A stretch of DNA of 64,000 nt from Pseudofulvimonas gallinarii. GTDB taxonomy: Bacteria > Pseudomonadota > Gammaproteobacteria > Xanthomonadales > UBA2363. Shown here one piece after another: positions 25,738-34,529 of this stretch. The DNA lies in NCBI RefSeq assembly GCF_004343305.1, contig NZ_SMAF01000002.1:16129-80128 (forward strand), in the 5' to 3' direction. The position numbers were made by a program, and so were the translations under genes. Below the pieces are notes generated by a model that made no database searches, had not been told where the DNA came from, and was given only the letters and a program-made list of their open reading frames with translations. Position 1 is the stretch's first letter. Each line of letters begins with the position of its first letter.

Positions 25738-26535
25738 TTACAGCGGCCGGTTCAGCCGGCGAACCGCCAGCACGAAGAACACCGCGGTGACGGCCGCCAG
25801 CACGGCGACATGCCCGAGCAGTCCATCAGCCGGCGCCTGGCCGATCGCCATCAGTCCGATTCGGCCCAGATGATACGCCGGCCACAGCGGCGCGATGCCC
25901 TGCACGAAGGCCGGCAGCATCGCCAGCGGGAACCACAGTCCGGCCAGGAAACCCATCGGCAGGTAGATGACATTGACGATGGCCGGCGCCGAACGGCCGC
26001 TCGCCAGCGTGCCGATCCACAGGCCCAGCGCGCAGAACGGCAGCACGCCGAAGATGGCGACCACAGCCAGTCCGAGCCAGCCGGCGGCCGGCATGCGAAC
26101 GCCGGCGGCGGTCACCGCGATCAGGCACATGACGACGTAGATCAGCGTCGCGAACAGCATCGCCATCGCCAGCTTGGACAGCAGGTAGATCACCGCCGGT
26201 GCCGGCACCACCCGCTTGATGCGCAGCCAGCCGGTCTCGCGATCCATCGCAACATTGACGCCGAAGCCGAACAGCGCCGGCCCCATGATGCCGAACACCG
26301 TATAGCTGGACAGCAGGTACGCGCCGGCCTGCCAGCTGCCGGAACGACCCATCGGCATCAGCACGGCGAACAGCACGTAGAACATCGGCGGGAACAGCAG
26401 CGTCGGCAGCGAGAACGACAAGGTGCGCAGCAGCGACAGGAATTCGTAGCGCACTTCCAGGCCAAGGCTGCGCCAGAACACGCCCGGCTGCCTTGCCCTG
26501 CCCTGTTCCATCGCGGTGAGTGTCGTCGTGTTCAT
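25738..26535 (-). CDS. ABC-2 type transporter permease
   Basis: 265 residues with six hydrophobic segments. The GPALFGFGVNVAMDRETGWLRIKRV cytoplasmic loop (shown in parts: FGFGVNVAMDRETG and WLRIKRVVPAPAV) is the ABC-2 coupling region. The ATG at 26535 overlaps the ATPase stop (ATGA), which fixes the start. It works with the ATPase encoded immediately upstream; export of a lipid, peptide or drug is expected from the family. Confidence 0.92.
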   Translation of the reverse strand: MNTTTLTAMEQGRARQPGVFWRSLGLEVRYEFLSLLRTLSFSLPTLLFPPMFYVLFAVLMPMGRSGSWQAGAYLLSSYTVFGIMGPALFGFGVNVAMDRETGWLRIKRVVPAPAVIYLLSKLAMAMLFATLIYVVMCLIAVTAAGVRMPAAGWLGLAVVAIFGVLPFCALGLWIGTLASGRSAPAIVNVIYLPMGFLAGLWFPLAMLPAFVQGIAPLWPAYHLGRIGLMAIGQAPADGLLGHVAVLAAVTAVFFVLAVRRLNRPL

Positions 26536-27422
26536 GCCATCGTCTCCGTCAGTTCGATGAAACGTTCGGCCAGGCCGCCGCGGATGACTTCCAGATCGCT
26601 GACCGCCGGATCCTGTGCGAGCAGGCGGCGCAGGACGTCTTCGGCGTGGTCGCATTCCAGATCGACCAGACCGGACTGTTCGCGCACCTGCAGCACGCCC
26701 GGCCAGCTCGCCAGCAGGTCAGGCGCGAATGTCGTGCGGCAGCGGATGCGGCGCTGGCCGCTGCGCGCACGCAGCGCTTCGACGGCGCCTTCCTCGATCA
26801 CGCGACCGCGGCCGATCACCGCAACGCGGTCGGCCAGCGCCTCGGCTTCCTCCAGGTAATGCGTGGTCAGCAGCACCGCGCAACCGGATGCCACCTGCGC
26901 GCGGATCACCTGCCAGAACGCCTGCCGCGACTGCACGTCCAGGCCGACCGTGGGTTCATCCAGGAACAGTACGGAGGGACGACCGACCAGCGCCAGCGCG
27001 AACTGCACGCGCCGCTGCTGGCCGCCGGACAGCTTGCCGTAGGCCCGCTGCAGCAGCCCGGTGATGCCGGCCAGCTCCGCGGCTTCGGCCACCGGCATCG
27101 CATCCGGGTAATAGCTGGCGAACAGGCGCAGCACCTCGTGCACGCGAAGCGCCTCGGGCACGCCGGCGCTCTGCAGCATGGCGCCGATATGCTGACGCGC
27201 GCCGAGGTCGCCGGGCGGGCGACCGAACACGCTGGCCTCGCCGGCATCGGGCTGGACCAGACCGAGCATGATCGACACCGCCGTCGTCTTGCCGGCGCCA
27301 TTGCTTCCGAGCAGTGCCAGCACTTCACCGCGGCGCAGGCTCAGGTCCAGGGCGGCCAGCGCTTCGACCTCGCCGTAACGCTTGCGGATGCCCGCCAGGC
27401 TGACGATCACGTTTTCATCCAT
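26532..27422 (-). CDS. ABC transporter ATP-binding protein (ABC-2/DrrA type)
   Basis: 296 residues. Walker A LLGSNGAGKTTA (~39-50), Q-loop GAMLQSAGV, ABC signature LSGGQQRRVQFALA, Walker B VLFLDEPTVGLD, switch His in LLTTHYLEEAE. The C-terminal ~80 residues match the DUF4162-like extension of drug-export ATPases. First gene of a four-gene operon (ATPase-permease-kinase-regulator) with ATGA overlaps. Start set at MDENVIVSLAGI (27422). Confidence 0.94.
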   Translation of the reverse strand: MDENVIVSLAGIRKRYGEVEALAALDLSLRRGEVLALLGSNGAGKTTAVSIMLGLVQPDAGEASVFGRPPGDLGARQHIGAMLQSAGVPEALRVHEVLRLFASYYPDAMPVAEAAELAGITGLLQRAYGKLSGGQQRRVQFALALVGRPSVLFLDEPTVGLDVQSRQAFWQVIRAQVASGCAVLLTTHYLEEAEALADRVAVIGRGRVIEEGAVEALRARSGQRRIRCRTTFAPDLLASWPGVLQVREQSGLVDLECDHAEDVLRRLLAQDPAVSDLEVIRGGLAERFIELTETMA

Positions 27423-27990
27423 TGCATCCACCTCGCCGATAACAGGACGCAGTGTCCGGATCCGCGGGCGGGCGCGGCAGCGGCAAGGATCAGGCGGCGG
27501 TGGTGACAGCTGTCAGCCGCGCAGCCGGGCGCCTGTGCGGATCGGGCGTGCTGGCCTTGGCGGCCCGTGACCCTTGGTGGCGACCGCGGCCTGTGCGCCG
27601 TCTGGTCGATCGTCGAGTTGATAGATCGTTCGGCCCTTCGGCATTGCTCCGGACACCGAAATGTACCGACGCAGCCACGGCGCGAACCCGATACCCGGCC
27701 ATTCGACATCCTCGCGCGATCTCCCGTACAGGCCGGCAAACCGCTGATCCGGCGAGCATTTGGACGCTGCGTTGACACGCGGCCACGTCGGAACCCGCCG
27801 ATCCACCCGCCGCGGAGGTCGACAACGCGAGAGGGCCAACAGATCGCCGTGCCCCCGTTCCGGCCGCTGACACGGCGTCGCCCGACCTGAAGCCGCGCCC
27901 CCGCCGTCGCCCGCGCCTCTCCGGGAGGTCTGCTCCGGAGCCTGGCCACGAACCCGGCCACGGCCCGACCCGACCGGCCCTGCGGCCGCC
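27423..27990. other. Gene-free divergent intergenic region
   Basis: About 570 bp between the ABC operon and the aminotransferase promoter. Many overlapping ORFs exist on both strands but all are Arg/Pro/Ala-rich and lack ribosome sites. No repeat or RNA gene was recognised. It must hold the promoter of the ABC operon, but I could not place it. Confidence 0.5.
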
Positions 27991-27995
27991 CGTGC

Positions 27996-28121
27996 TATAC
28001 TCCCAGCCCTTAAATCAATGCCTTGGCGCCGGATTGGCCCCGCCGGTCGCGTCACCAGCGGCAGCCCGTCCCGCGTTCCACCGCCGATCCCGCGTGATCG
28101 GCGCGTTTCGTTTTACGGAGG
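27996..28121 (+). promoter_or_regulatory. Promoter and structured leader of the aminotransferase gene
   Basis: A good -10 hexamer TATACT lies at 27996-28001, with no clear -35. The predicted ~115-nt leader ends in a perfect 8-bp hairpin CGCCGATC/GATCGGCG (28082-28089 with 28096-28103) followed by CGTTTCGTTTTA. This looks like an intrinsic terminator directly ahead of the ACGGAGG ribosome site, so attenuation or a riboregulator is possible. Confidence 0.45.
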
Positions 28122-28127
28122 TCGATC

Positions 28128-29639
28128 ATGCACATCCTCAACCAGCTCCAGCCCCTGCGTTCCGCCGGCGGCAGCATCCGCACGCCGGGCCTGTCCGATG
28201 AGGCGCTGCGCGCGTTCCAGGACGATGCGGACCTCAACGCCGCCGTCGCCGACGCCGTCGAAGCATTCACACGCCTGTGTAACGAATATCCCGACCTGGT
28301 CGCCATGGACGAGGAAGCGCAGCTGCGCCACCTGCAGGCCGGCTTCGTCAATTTCTATCCGGATGACGCCGTCAATCCGTACGTCGCGCTGACCGCGCGC
28401 GGTCCGTGGATCGTCACGCTCAAGGGTGCGGTGATCTATGACGCCGGCGGCTACGGCATGCTCGGCATGGGCCACGCGCCTGCGCCGGTGATCGACGCGA
28501 TGGCGAAGCCGCAGGCGATGGCCAACATCATGACGCCGTCTGTGTCGCAGCTGCGCTTCACGCAGGCGCTACGCGCCGAGATCGGCCACCGCGGCAACGG
28601 CTGCCCGTACAGCCACTTCATGTGCCTGAACTCCGGTTCGGAGTCGGTCTCGCTGGCCGGCCGCATCGCCGACGTCAATGCCCGCGAGCAGACCCGTCCC
28701 GGCGGCCGCCACGCCGGCAAGACCATCAAGCGCCTGGCGGTCAAGGGTGGCTTCCACGGTCGCACCGAACTGCCCTCGCGTTACTCGGATTCCACGCGCA
28801 AGGCGTATCGCGACAACCTCGCCAGCTGGAACGACGGTTCCGACAACCTGGTCGTCATCCCGCCCTACGACGTCGAGGCCCTGCGCCAGGCGTTCGCCGA
28901 GGCCGAGCGCGAAGGCTGGTTCTTCGAAGCCATGTTCATCGAGCCGGTCATGGGCGAAGGCGATCCGGGCATGGCGCTGACGCCGGAGTTCTATTCCGTC
29001 GCCCGCGAACTGACGCTGGAACACGGCACGCTGCTGCTGATCGACTCCATCCAGGCCGGCCTGCGAGCGCATGGCGTGCTGTCGGTCGTCGACTATCCCG
29101 GCTTCGAAACGCTGCAGGCACCGGACCTGGAGACCTACTCCAAGGCCCTCAACGCCGGCCAGTACCCGATGTCGGTCGTCGCCGCGACCGAACGTGCCGC
29201 CGCGCTGTACCGCAAGGGCACCTATGGCAACACCATGACCGCCAACCCGCGCGCACTGGATGTCGCCAGCACCGTGCTCGGCCAGCTCAAGCCGGAACTG
29301 CGCGCGAACATTTCCGAGCGCGGTCGGTCCGCCGTCGCCAAGCTCAAGGCGCTGGCCGACGAGCTGGGCGGACTGATCACCAAGGTCCAGGGCACCGGCC
29401 TGCTCTTCTCCTGCGAACTGTCGCCGGTATTCAAGTGCTACGGCGCCAACAGCACCGAGGAGTTCATGCGCGAACACGGCTTCGGCGTCATCCACGGCGG
29501 CGCCAACTCGCTGCGCTTCACGCCGCACTTCGCCGTCACCGATGCCGAGCTGGACCTGCTGGTCTCCGGCGTGCGCCACGCCCTGCTCGAAGGCCCGCGC
29601 AAGCAGGACGACGGCAACAGCCAGCAGCAGGCCGCCTGA
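28128..29639 (+). CDS. Class III (PLP-dependent) aminotransferase
   Basis: 503 residues. AGYGMLGMGHAPAPV-like substrate loop, CLNSGSESVSLAGRIA (phosphate-binding SGSE), GGFHGRTELPSRYSDSTRK (G-x-H-G-R/K-T), LLLIDSIQAGLRAHG (Asp that holds the pyridine N), and the PLP lysine in YSKALNAGQYPMSV. ID[S]-Q replaces the usual DE-V-Q, and SKALNAG replaces GKALGGG. This is therefore a divergent subgroup whose substrate I cannot name (lysine or a diamine are candidates). ACGGAGG lies about 6 bases before the ATG. Confidence 0.9.
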   Translation: MHILNQLQPLRSAGGSIRTPGLSDEALRAFQDDADLNAAVADAVEAFTRLCNEYPDLVAMDEEAQLRHLQAGFVNFYPDDAVNPYVALTARGPWIVTLKGAVIYDAGGYGMLGMGHAPAPVIDAMAKPQAMANIMTPSVSQLRFTQALRAEIGHRGNGCPYSHFMCLNSGSESVSLAGRIADVNAREQTRPGGRHAGKTIKRLAVKGGFHGRTELPSRYSDSTRKAYRDNLASWNDGSDNLVVIPPYDVEALRQAFAEAEREGWFFEAMFIEPVMGEGDPGMALTPEFYSVARELTLEHGTLLLIDSIQAGLRAHGVLSVVDYPGFETLQAPDLETYSKALNAGQYPMSVVAATERAAALYRKGTYGNTMTANPRALDVASTVLGQLKPELRANISERGRSAVAKLKALADELGGLITKVQGTGLLFSCELSPVFKCYGANSTEEFMREHGFGVIHGGANSLRFTPHFAVTDAELDLLVSGVRHALLEGPRKQDDGNSQQQAA

Positions 29640-29655
29640 GCCTTCCCGCATCGAC

Positions 29656-29680
29656 GGTGCCGGCCGCAATGGCCGGCACC
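29656..29680. terminator. Stem-loop after the aminotransferase gene
   Basis: Perfect 10-bp stem GGTGCCGGCC/GGCCGGCACC with a GCAAT loop, 16 bases after the stop. No T-run follows, so termination efficiency is uncertain. Confidence 0.55.
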
Positions 29681-29829
29681 TGTTCCAGAAGAAGACATCC
29701 TCGCCGCCACATAGGCGAGGCGCGCACGTCGATCGCACCGGACCAACGAAGCCCGCGCCGCGGCGGCTTCGTCAGACGCCACCTTTCCGCAAGCACTGGC
29801 CGTACCCCCTATTCGTGCAGCACACCATT

Positions 29830-31710
29830 TCAGGCTCGGTCGCCGCGCAGGGCGCGCACCGCGGCTTCAAGCGAGGCGGCGCTGGCCTGTTCGGGCGCGA
29901 TCGGCGGGCCGGCGATGATGCCGATGCGGGCGCGGAAGCGGCGCGGCAGCCGGGCGCGGTGCAGGCGTGAATCGCGGCGGCTCCACATGCTGGCCCACAT
30001 GCCGCGCAGGGCCATGGGCACGACGGGAACGGGACGCGTGGCCAGGATGCGCTCGACGCCGCGCTTGAACGGGGCGATTTCGCCGTCCGTCGTGAGCCCG
30101 CCTTCGGGGAAGATGCCGACCAGTTCGCCGGCCGCCAGGGCGGCGTCGATCTGCGCGAAGGCGCGTTCCATCACGTCCGGATCTTCCTTGCTGCCGGCGA
30201 TGGGAATGGCACGCGCGGCCTTGAACAACTGCTTCATGCCGGGGATGTTGAAGATCCTGTAGTACATGACGAAGCGGATCGGCCGCGGCACCGCGCCCAT
30301 GAGCAGCAACGCATCCATGTAGCTGACATGGTTGCAGACGACCAGCGCCGGCCCTTCGTCGGGAATGTGTTCCAGCCCCTGGATGTCGATGCGGTACAGC
30401 GCCTTGATCGCCAGCCAGCTGACGAAGCGGGCGACGAATTCCGGCACCAGCGTGAAAATGTAGATCGCCACCAGGGCATTGAGGACGGCGGTGACCAGCA
30501 GCAGTTCGGGAATGTTGAGTCCGGCCTGCAGCAGCACGATGGCAAGGACGGCGGCTGCGACCATGAACAGCGCGTTGAGGATGTTGTTGGCGGCGATGAC
30601 CTGCGACAGCCGTTCGCGCGGTGCGCGCTGCTGCACCAGCGCGAACAGCGGCACGATGAAGAAGCCGCCGGACAGGCCGATCAGCAGCAGGTCGATGCAC
30701 AGCCGGATGTTGCCGTCGACGGCGAGGAAGGCGCGCCAGTCCAGGCCGGCGACCAGCGCCGCTTCCGGCCGCGCCAGGTAGAGGTCGACGCCGAACACGG
30801 TGAGGCCCAGCGCGCCAAGCGGCACCAGTCCGATCTCCACCGTGCGCCGCGACAGCATTTCGCACATCAGCGAACCGAGGCCGATGCCGAAGGCGAACAG
30901 CGTCAGCACCAGCGGCGCGACGCTGGCGTCACCCCCCAGATAGACCTTGGTGTAGTTCGGCAGCTGCGCCAGCACCACCGAACCGAAGAACCAGAACCAG
31001 CTGATGCCGAGCACGGCGTTGAGCACGGCGCGATGGCCGCGCAATCCCATCACCACGCGCCAGGTCTGGCGTACCGGGTTCCAGTCCATGCGCAGCGACG
31101 GATCGGTGGCCGCCGCGACCGGAATCGCCCGCGCGCTCAGCCAGCCGGCGATGGCGAGGACCAACACGGCGACGGCGACATAGCACTCACCGTTGTCGAA
31201 GGCATTCATCAGCCAGCCGCCGAACAGCGAGCCGATCAGAATGGCGAGGAAGGTACTGGCCTCGATCAGGCCGTTGCCGCCGACCAGTTCTTCCGGCCTC
31301 AGTGCCTGCGGCAGGATGGAATACTTCACCGGCCCGAACAGCGCGCTCTGCGCGCCGCTGAGGCACAGCACGGCCATCAGGAACGGCAGCGAGCCGGTCC
31401 ACAGTGCGAAGGCGGCGAGCACCATGATGCCGATCTCCAGCAGCTTGATCTGCCGGATGGCCCGCGACTTCTCGCTGCGTTCCGCCCACTGCCCCGCTGT
31501 CGCCGACAGCAGGAAGAACGGCAGGATGAACAGGCCGGCCGCGAGGTTGGAATAGAAATCAACGTCGGCGGCGTCCAGGCCGGTCACCCGGAAGGCGATC
31601 AGGATGACCAGCGCGTTGCGGAAGACGTTGTCGTTGAAGGCGCCCAGCGCCTGCGTCAGGAAGAACGGCAGGAAGCGGCGGCTGCGCAGCAGGCTGAACT
31701 GGTTGGACAC
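29830..31710 (-). CDS. MFS lysophospholipid transporter (LplT-like) fused to a PlsC acyltransferase
   Basis: 626 residues. Residues 1-~405 are a 12-helix MFS transporter beginning FLTQALGAFNDNVFRNALV, the LplT signature. Residues ~420-626 are a 1-acylglycerol-3-phosphate acyltransferase with VVCNHVSYMDALLL (N-H-x4-D) and GIFPEGGLT (F-P-E-G). In E. coli, LplT and the acyltransferase/acyl-ACP synthetase Aas are separate neighbours. Here transporter and acyltransferase are one chain and the AMP-ligase domain is absent. Predicted role: flip and reacylate lysophospholipids at the inner membrane. Convergent with the aminotransferase gene. Confidence 0.92.
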   Translation of the reverse strand: MSNQFSLLRSRRFLPFFLTQALGAFNDNVFRNALVILIAFRVTGLDAADVDFYSNLAAGLFILPFFLLSATAGQWAERSEKSRAIRQIKLLEIGIMVLAAFALWTGSLPFLMAVLCLSGAQSALFGPVKYSILPQALRPEELVGGNGLIEASTFLAILIGSLFGGWLMNAFDNGECYVAVAVLVLAIAGWLSARAIPVAAATDPSLRMDWNPVRQTWRVVMGLRGHRAVLNAVLGISWFWFFGSVVLAQLPNYTKVYLGGDASVAPLVLTLFAFGIGLGSLMCEMLSRRTVEIGLVPLGALGLTVFGVDLYLARPEAALVAGLDWRAFLAVDGNIRLCIDLLLIGLSGGFFIVPLFALVQQRAPRERLSQVIAANNILNALFMVAAAVLAIVLLQAGLNIPELLLVTAVLNALVAIYIFTLVPEFVARFVSWLAIKALYRIDIQGLEHIPDEGPALVVCNHVSYMDALLLMGAVPRPIRFVMYYRIFNIPGMKQLFKAARAIPIAGSKEDPDVMERAFAQIDAALAAGELVGIFPEGGLTTDGEIAPFKRGVERILATRPVPVVPMALRGMWASMWSRRDSRLHRARLPRRFRARIGIIAGPPIAPEQASAASLEAAVRALRGDRA

Positions 31711-32034
31711 GTCGCGTCGCGCTCCTGTTCGCTATCCAGCGGATCGTCCAGCGGCGGAGTTTGGCAGAGGCCGTGACCACTGTCGCGGGACCGGCAGGCC
31801 GTACGCGCCATTCCCGGACCGCCGCGATCCTGTCGGCCTGCAATCGGAACGGCGACGCCACAGCCCGCTTCGTTCGCGGCAGGCGCCGATGCGGAACACG
31901 GCCATCACCAGGCGCCCTGAGGAGACCGCACCGCTTCCGACGCCGTACGACAGGCGCGTTGCCGGCCGTCACCGACCAGTACGCATGACAGGAACATCCG
32001 GGCGCGCTGTCCGCCGCGGCCGGACTTTCGCCAG
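31711..32034. other. Gene-free stretch
   Basis: 324 bp between the MFS-acyltransferase gene and the secreted protease gene. No plausible ORF, repeat or RNA seen. It should hold the MFS gene promoter and the protease terminator, neither recognised. Confidence 0.5.
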
Positions 32035-33249
32035 TCAGTCGAAGCCGTGCCGCATGATGGTCTTGATGCGGAAATTGGCGATCAGCTGCGAGGTGTAGTT
32101 GCCGACGCGGGCATTGTTGCGCTCGTCCGGGATGCCGGTCGGGCGTCCCATGTAGCTGACGTCGGGATTGGAGAAATACATGCGACGCGAGCAGCTGGGA
32201 CCGGACGGGCAGGCGTAGGAGAGTACCGTCCGGAAGCGCTCCGTCGTGGTTGGACCGCTGTTGTCCCAATGGCCATAGGCATCCGGTGCCAGGTTGCTGC
32301 TGCCTGCCGATTCCGGATTGTGCAGCATGCCCATGTTGTGGCCGTGCTCGTGCGCGTAGGTCAGGTTGCCGACGGCACAGCTGCGGACGGTGACCTGGAC
32401 GGCACTGCGTTCAAACGCCGGATTCAGGCTGTTCAGGACATAGCCGACGCCGCAACCGTTCGGATCGGTCTCGATGAACAGCGAAACCATGTCGGCATAC
32501 ACCTTGTCGCGCAAGGCGGTGATGGCCTTGCTGTCGCGCAGCCAGCCCAGCGCCGGGCTGCCGGAACCGGTTTCCTCGTACTCGACTTCGTACGCACCCA
32601 CCAGATTGAATCGGGGCAGCATCAGGCTGTTGGTGAACGAAGCATTGGCGTTGTCCACCGCTGCCTGAGCGGTCGCCTCGATCTGCGCGGTGCCACCGGC
32701 ACCCTCACGCGCCGCTGCCGTGTAGACGATCAGTACGTCGATGTCATCCTGGCGATCACGGAACGCCGCATCGCTGCCGGTGACCGCCTGTGCCGGCGAC
32801 GCCTCCAGATCTTCGCCGGCATGCAGGCCACCGCTGCAGGGCGGGTACATCGCATGATCGACCCGCTGGAGCCTCGAGTGGCCGACGTCGACGGGCACCA
32901 CTTCGTAAGTCGCTTCCTGCAGCGAGACCAGGCCGGCAAGCATGCCCTTGTGCAAGGTCAGGTGGACCTGGCCTTCCGGTTGTCCGCCGGCATGGCCGTG
33001 CCAGCTTGCACCGTCGACGCGCCGACGGGCATGCGCCTGGACAAACTGCACGACCCCGTCCGGCAACGCCAGTTCCATTGTCGCCATTTCGACGAACCCG
33101 GGGTCGCCAGGAAATATCAGCGCATGCGGAACCGCCGCAGGTGCAGGCAGCCGCGCGACGCCGTCCGTGCTGTCCTGCAGGATCCAGAACGCCTGCGCCG
33201 GTACCGGCAGGGAAACGGCGGCAACGAAGGCGGCGCGCAGCAACTTCAT
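32035..33249 (-). CDS. Secreted reprolysin-like zinc metalloprotease
   Basis: 404 residues with signal peptide (LLRAAFVAAVSLPVPAQA). A propeptide-like N-terminus (to ~residue 150) precedes the catalytic domain, which opens DVLIVYTAAAREG. The zinc site is YAHEHGHNMGMLHNP, i.e. HExxHxxGxxH. No PPC or proprotein-convertase domain follows. The protein ends IMRHGFD at the stop, a divergent form of the C-terminal motif found on three other exported proteins here. AGGGG lies about 5 bases before ATG 33249, so the longer ORF start (33321) is rejected. Confidence 0.9.
   Translation of the reverse strand: MKLLRAAFVAAVSLPVPAQAFWILQDSTDGVARLPAPAAVPHALIFPGDPGFVEMATMELALPDGVVQFVQAHARRRVDGASWHGHAGGQPEGQVHLTLHKGMLAGLVSLQEATYEVVPVDVGHSRLQRVDHAMYPPCSGGLHAGEDLEASPAQAVTGSDAAFRDRQDDIDVLIVYTAAAREGAGGTAQIEATAQAAVDNANASFTNSLMLPRFNLVGAYEVEYEETGSGSPALGWLRDSKAITALRDKVYADMVSLFIETDPNGCGVGYVLNSLNPAFERSAVQVTVRSCAVGNLTYAHEHGHNMGMLHNPESAGSSNLAPDAYGHWDNSGPTTTERFRTVLSYACPSGPSCSRRMYFSNPDVSYMGRPTGIPDERNNARVGNYTSQLIANFRIKTIMRHGFD
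32038..32058 (-). other. C-terminal IFxxGFE-type tag (metalloprotease)
   Basis: The last seven codons encode IMRHGFD, ending at the stop; the least canonical of the four related tails. Confidence 0.45.
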
Positions 33250-33333
33250 GTTCACCCCTGTTTGCACCTGGGCCGGATGGCTCCGCCGGAAGCCTAGCAA
33301 ACAATGCGCGCTACCGCACATTCTCGCCTTGTC

Positions 33334-33741
33334 TCACGCCGGCAGGCAGCCGCGCGTGGGGATCGGTGGCAGCACCATGCGTTGCAGCAGGTGCTCCAGC
33401 GCGAGCCGTGGCTCGTTGCAGCGTCCGCCGTGCACGGGTGACGTCTGGATCAGCGCGCTGCGTTGCGCGGTCAACCAGTGGAAACGGGCACGCAGCGGCA
33501 AACGGGCGATCTCGCCGGCATTCGCCTCGCCGGCGACGATGCGTTCGACGGCCCCGAGCTGGCGCTGTACCAGTTCGATGTCGACCTGCGGATCCAGGGC
33601 GCGCAACCGCGCTTCGTCAAGTGCGAACAGGGCACCGAGGTAAACCCCGTCGCGCGTGGACAACAGCACGCCGGCGTTGACGAACTCGCCGCGTTCGACA
33701 CGCGGCACGACGCGCACGATGGCGTAGTCATAGCAGAGCAT
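33334..33741 (-). CDS. DUF3037 family protein
   Basis: 135 residues. CYDYAIVRVVPRVERGEFVNAG is the DUF3037 signature, continuing with GVLLSTRDGVYLGALF. Cytoplasmic, function unknown. It overlaps the 3' end of the HipA-like kinase gene by 14 bp on the same strand, so the two are translationally coupled. DUF3037 and HipA-like genes are frequent neighbours in bacterial genomes. ATG 33741 is where the family homology begins. Confidence 0.88.
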   Translation of the reverse strand: MLCYDYAIVRVVPRVERGEFVNAGVLLSTRDGVYLGALFALDEARLRALDPQVDIELVQRQLGAVERIVAGEANAGEIARLPLRARFHWLTAQRSALIQTSPVHGGRCNEPRLALEHLLQRMVLPPIPTRGCLPA

Positions 33742-34510
33742 GGGCGCGCTCCGCTTCGGCGACGAATGCCGCGCGCAGGCGCAGCCGTTCGCACAGGTAC
33801 CGGGTATAGGCGGCCCGCCATCCGGCGGCACCGGGCAGCGTCGTATCCGCCTCCAGCCAGGCATCGGGCACCAGGGCGAGGACGCCTTCGATGACGGCCG
33901 GGGTCAGGCGCGCGGCCATGTCGGCATCGACCTCGCCAACGGCATCGGCCCAACGCAGCAGGACATGGTCGGCGATGCGCTTGAACGGCTGGCCGGCGTT
34001 GTCGGCGGAGCCGTCCCAGCCGTGGTGGATGTACAGCGCGGCACCGTGGTCGATCAGCCACAGGCGCCGGTGCCACAGCATCAGGTTGGGATTGCGCGTG
34101 CTACGATCGACGTTGCTGACGAAGGCGTCGAACCAGACGATGCGCGAAGCCAGCTCTGGCGGCACCTCGATGGTGCTGGCGGCGTCGAAGTTCGCGGCGC
34201 CGGGCAAGTAGTCGAGCGCCAGGTTCAGGCCGCCACTGGCGCGCACCAGTTCCTGGATTTCCGGATCGGCTTCGGTCCGCGCCAGTTCGGGGTCGAGGTC
34301 GGCGAGCACGATCTCGGGCACCGGCAGCTCCAGCGCGCGCGCCAGCTCACCGGCCACCAGTTCGGCGATCAGCGCCTTCACGCCCTGCCCCGCGCCGCGG
34401 AACTTGAGCACGTACAGCCCGAGGTCGTCGGCTTCGACCACGGCCGGCATCGAACCGCCCTCGCGCAGCGGCGTGACATAGCGTTCGACGGTGATGCGGC
34501 GCAGGCTCAT
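33728..34510 (-). CDS. HipA-like kinase family protein
   Basis: 260 residues, much shorter than HipA (~440) and lacking its N-terminal subdomain. Kinase-like elements: YVLKFRGAGQG (nucleotide-binding Lys and Gly loop, ~33-43), FDAFVSNVDRSTRNPNLML (catalytic loop with Asp, Arg and Asn), and LWLIDHGAAL (D-x-G metal site). It may phosphorylate a protein or small substrate, and the downstream DUF3037 protein is the likely partner. It lies 19 bp after alr on the same strand, so it is probably cotranscribed with dnaB-alr. No HipB-like antitoxin is nearby, so a classic toxin-antitoxin role is not supported. Confidence 0.82.
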   Translation of the reverse strand: MSLRRITVERYVTPLREGGSMPAVVEADDLGLYVLKFRGAGQGVKALIAELVAGELARALELPVPEIVLADLDPELARTEADPEIQELVRASGGLNLALDYLPGAANFDAASTIEVPPELASRIVWFDAFVSNVDRSTRNPNLMLWHRRLWLIDHGAALYIHHGWDGSADNAGQPFKRIADHVLLRWADAVGEVDADMAARLTPAVIEGVLALVPDAWLEADTTLPGAAGWRAAYTRYLCERLRLRAAFVAEAERAHALL

Positions 34511-34529
34511 GGCGCGAGCATACCGGCGC

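Noticed and set aside
33728..34510. Classic HipBA toxin-antitoxin system
   Set aside because: No small helix-turn-helix HipB gene lies next to the kinase-like gene, and the HipA N-terminal domain is missing.
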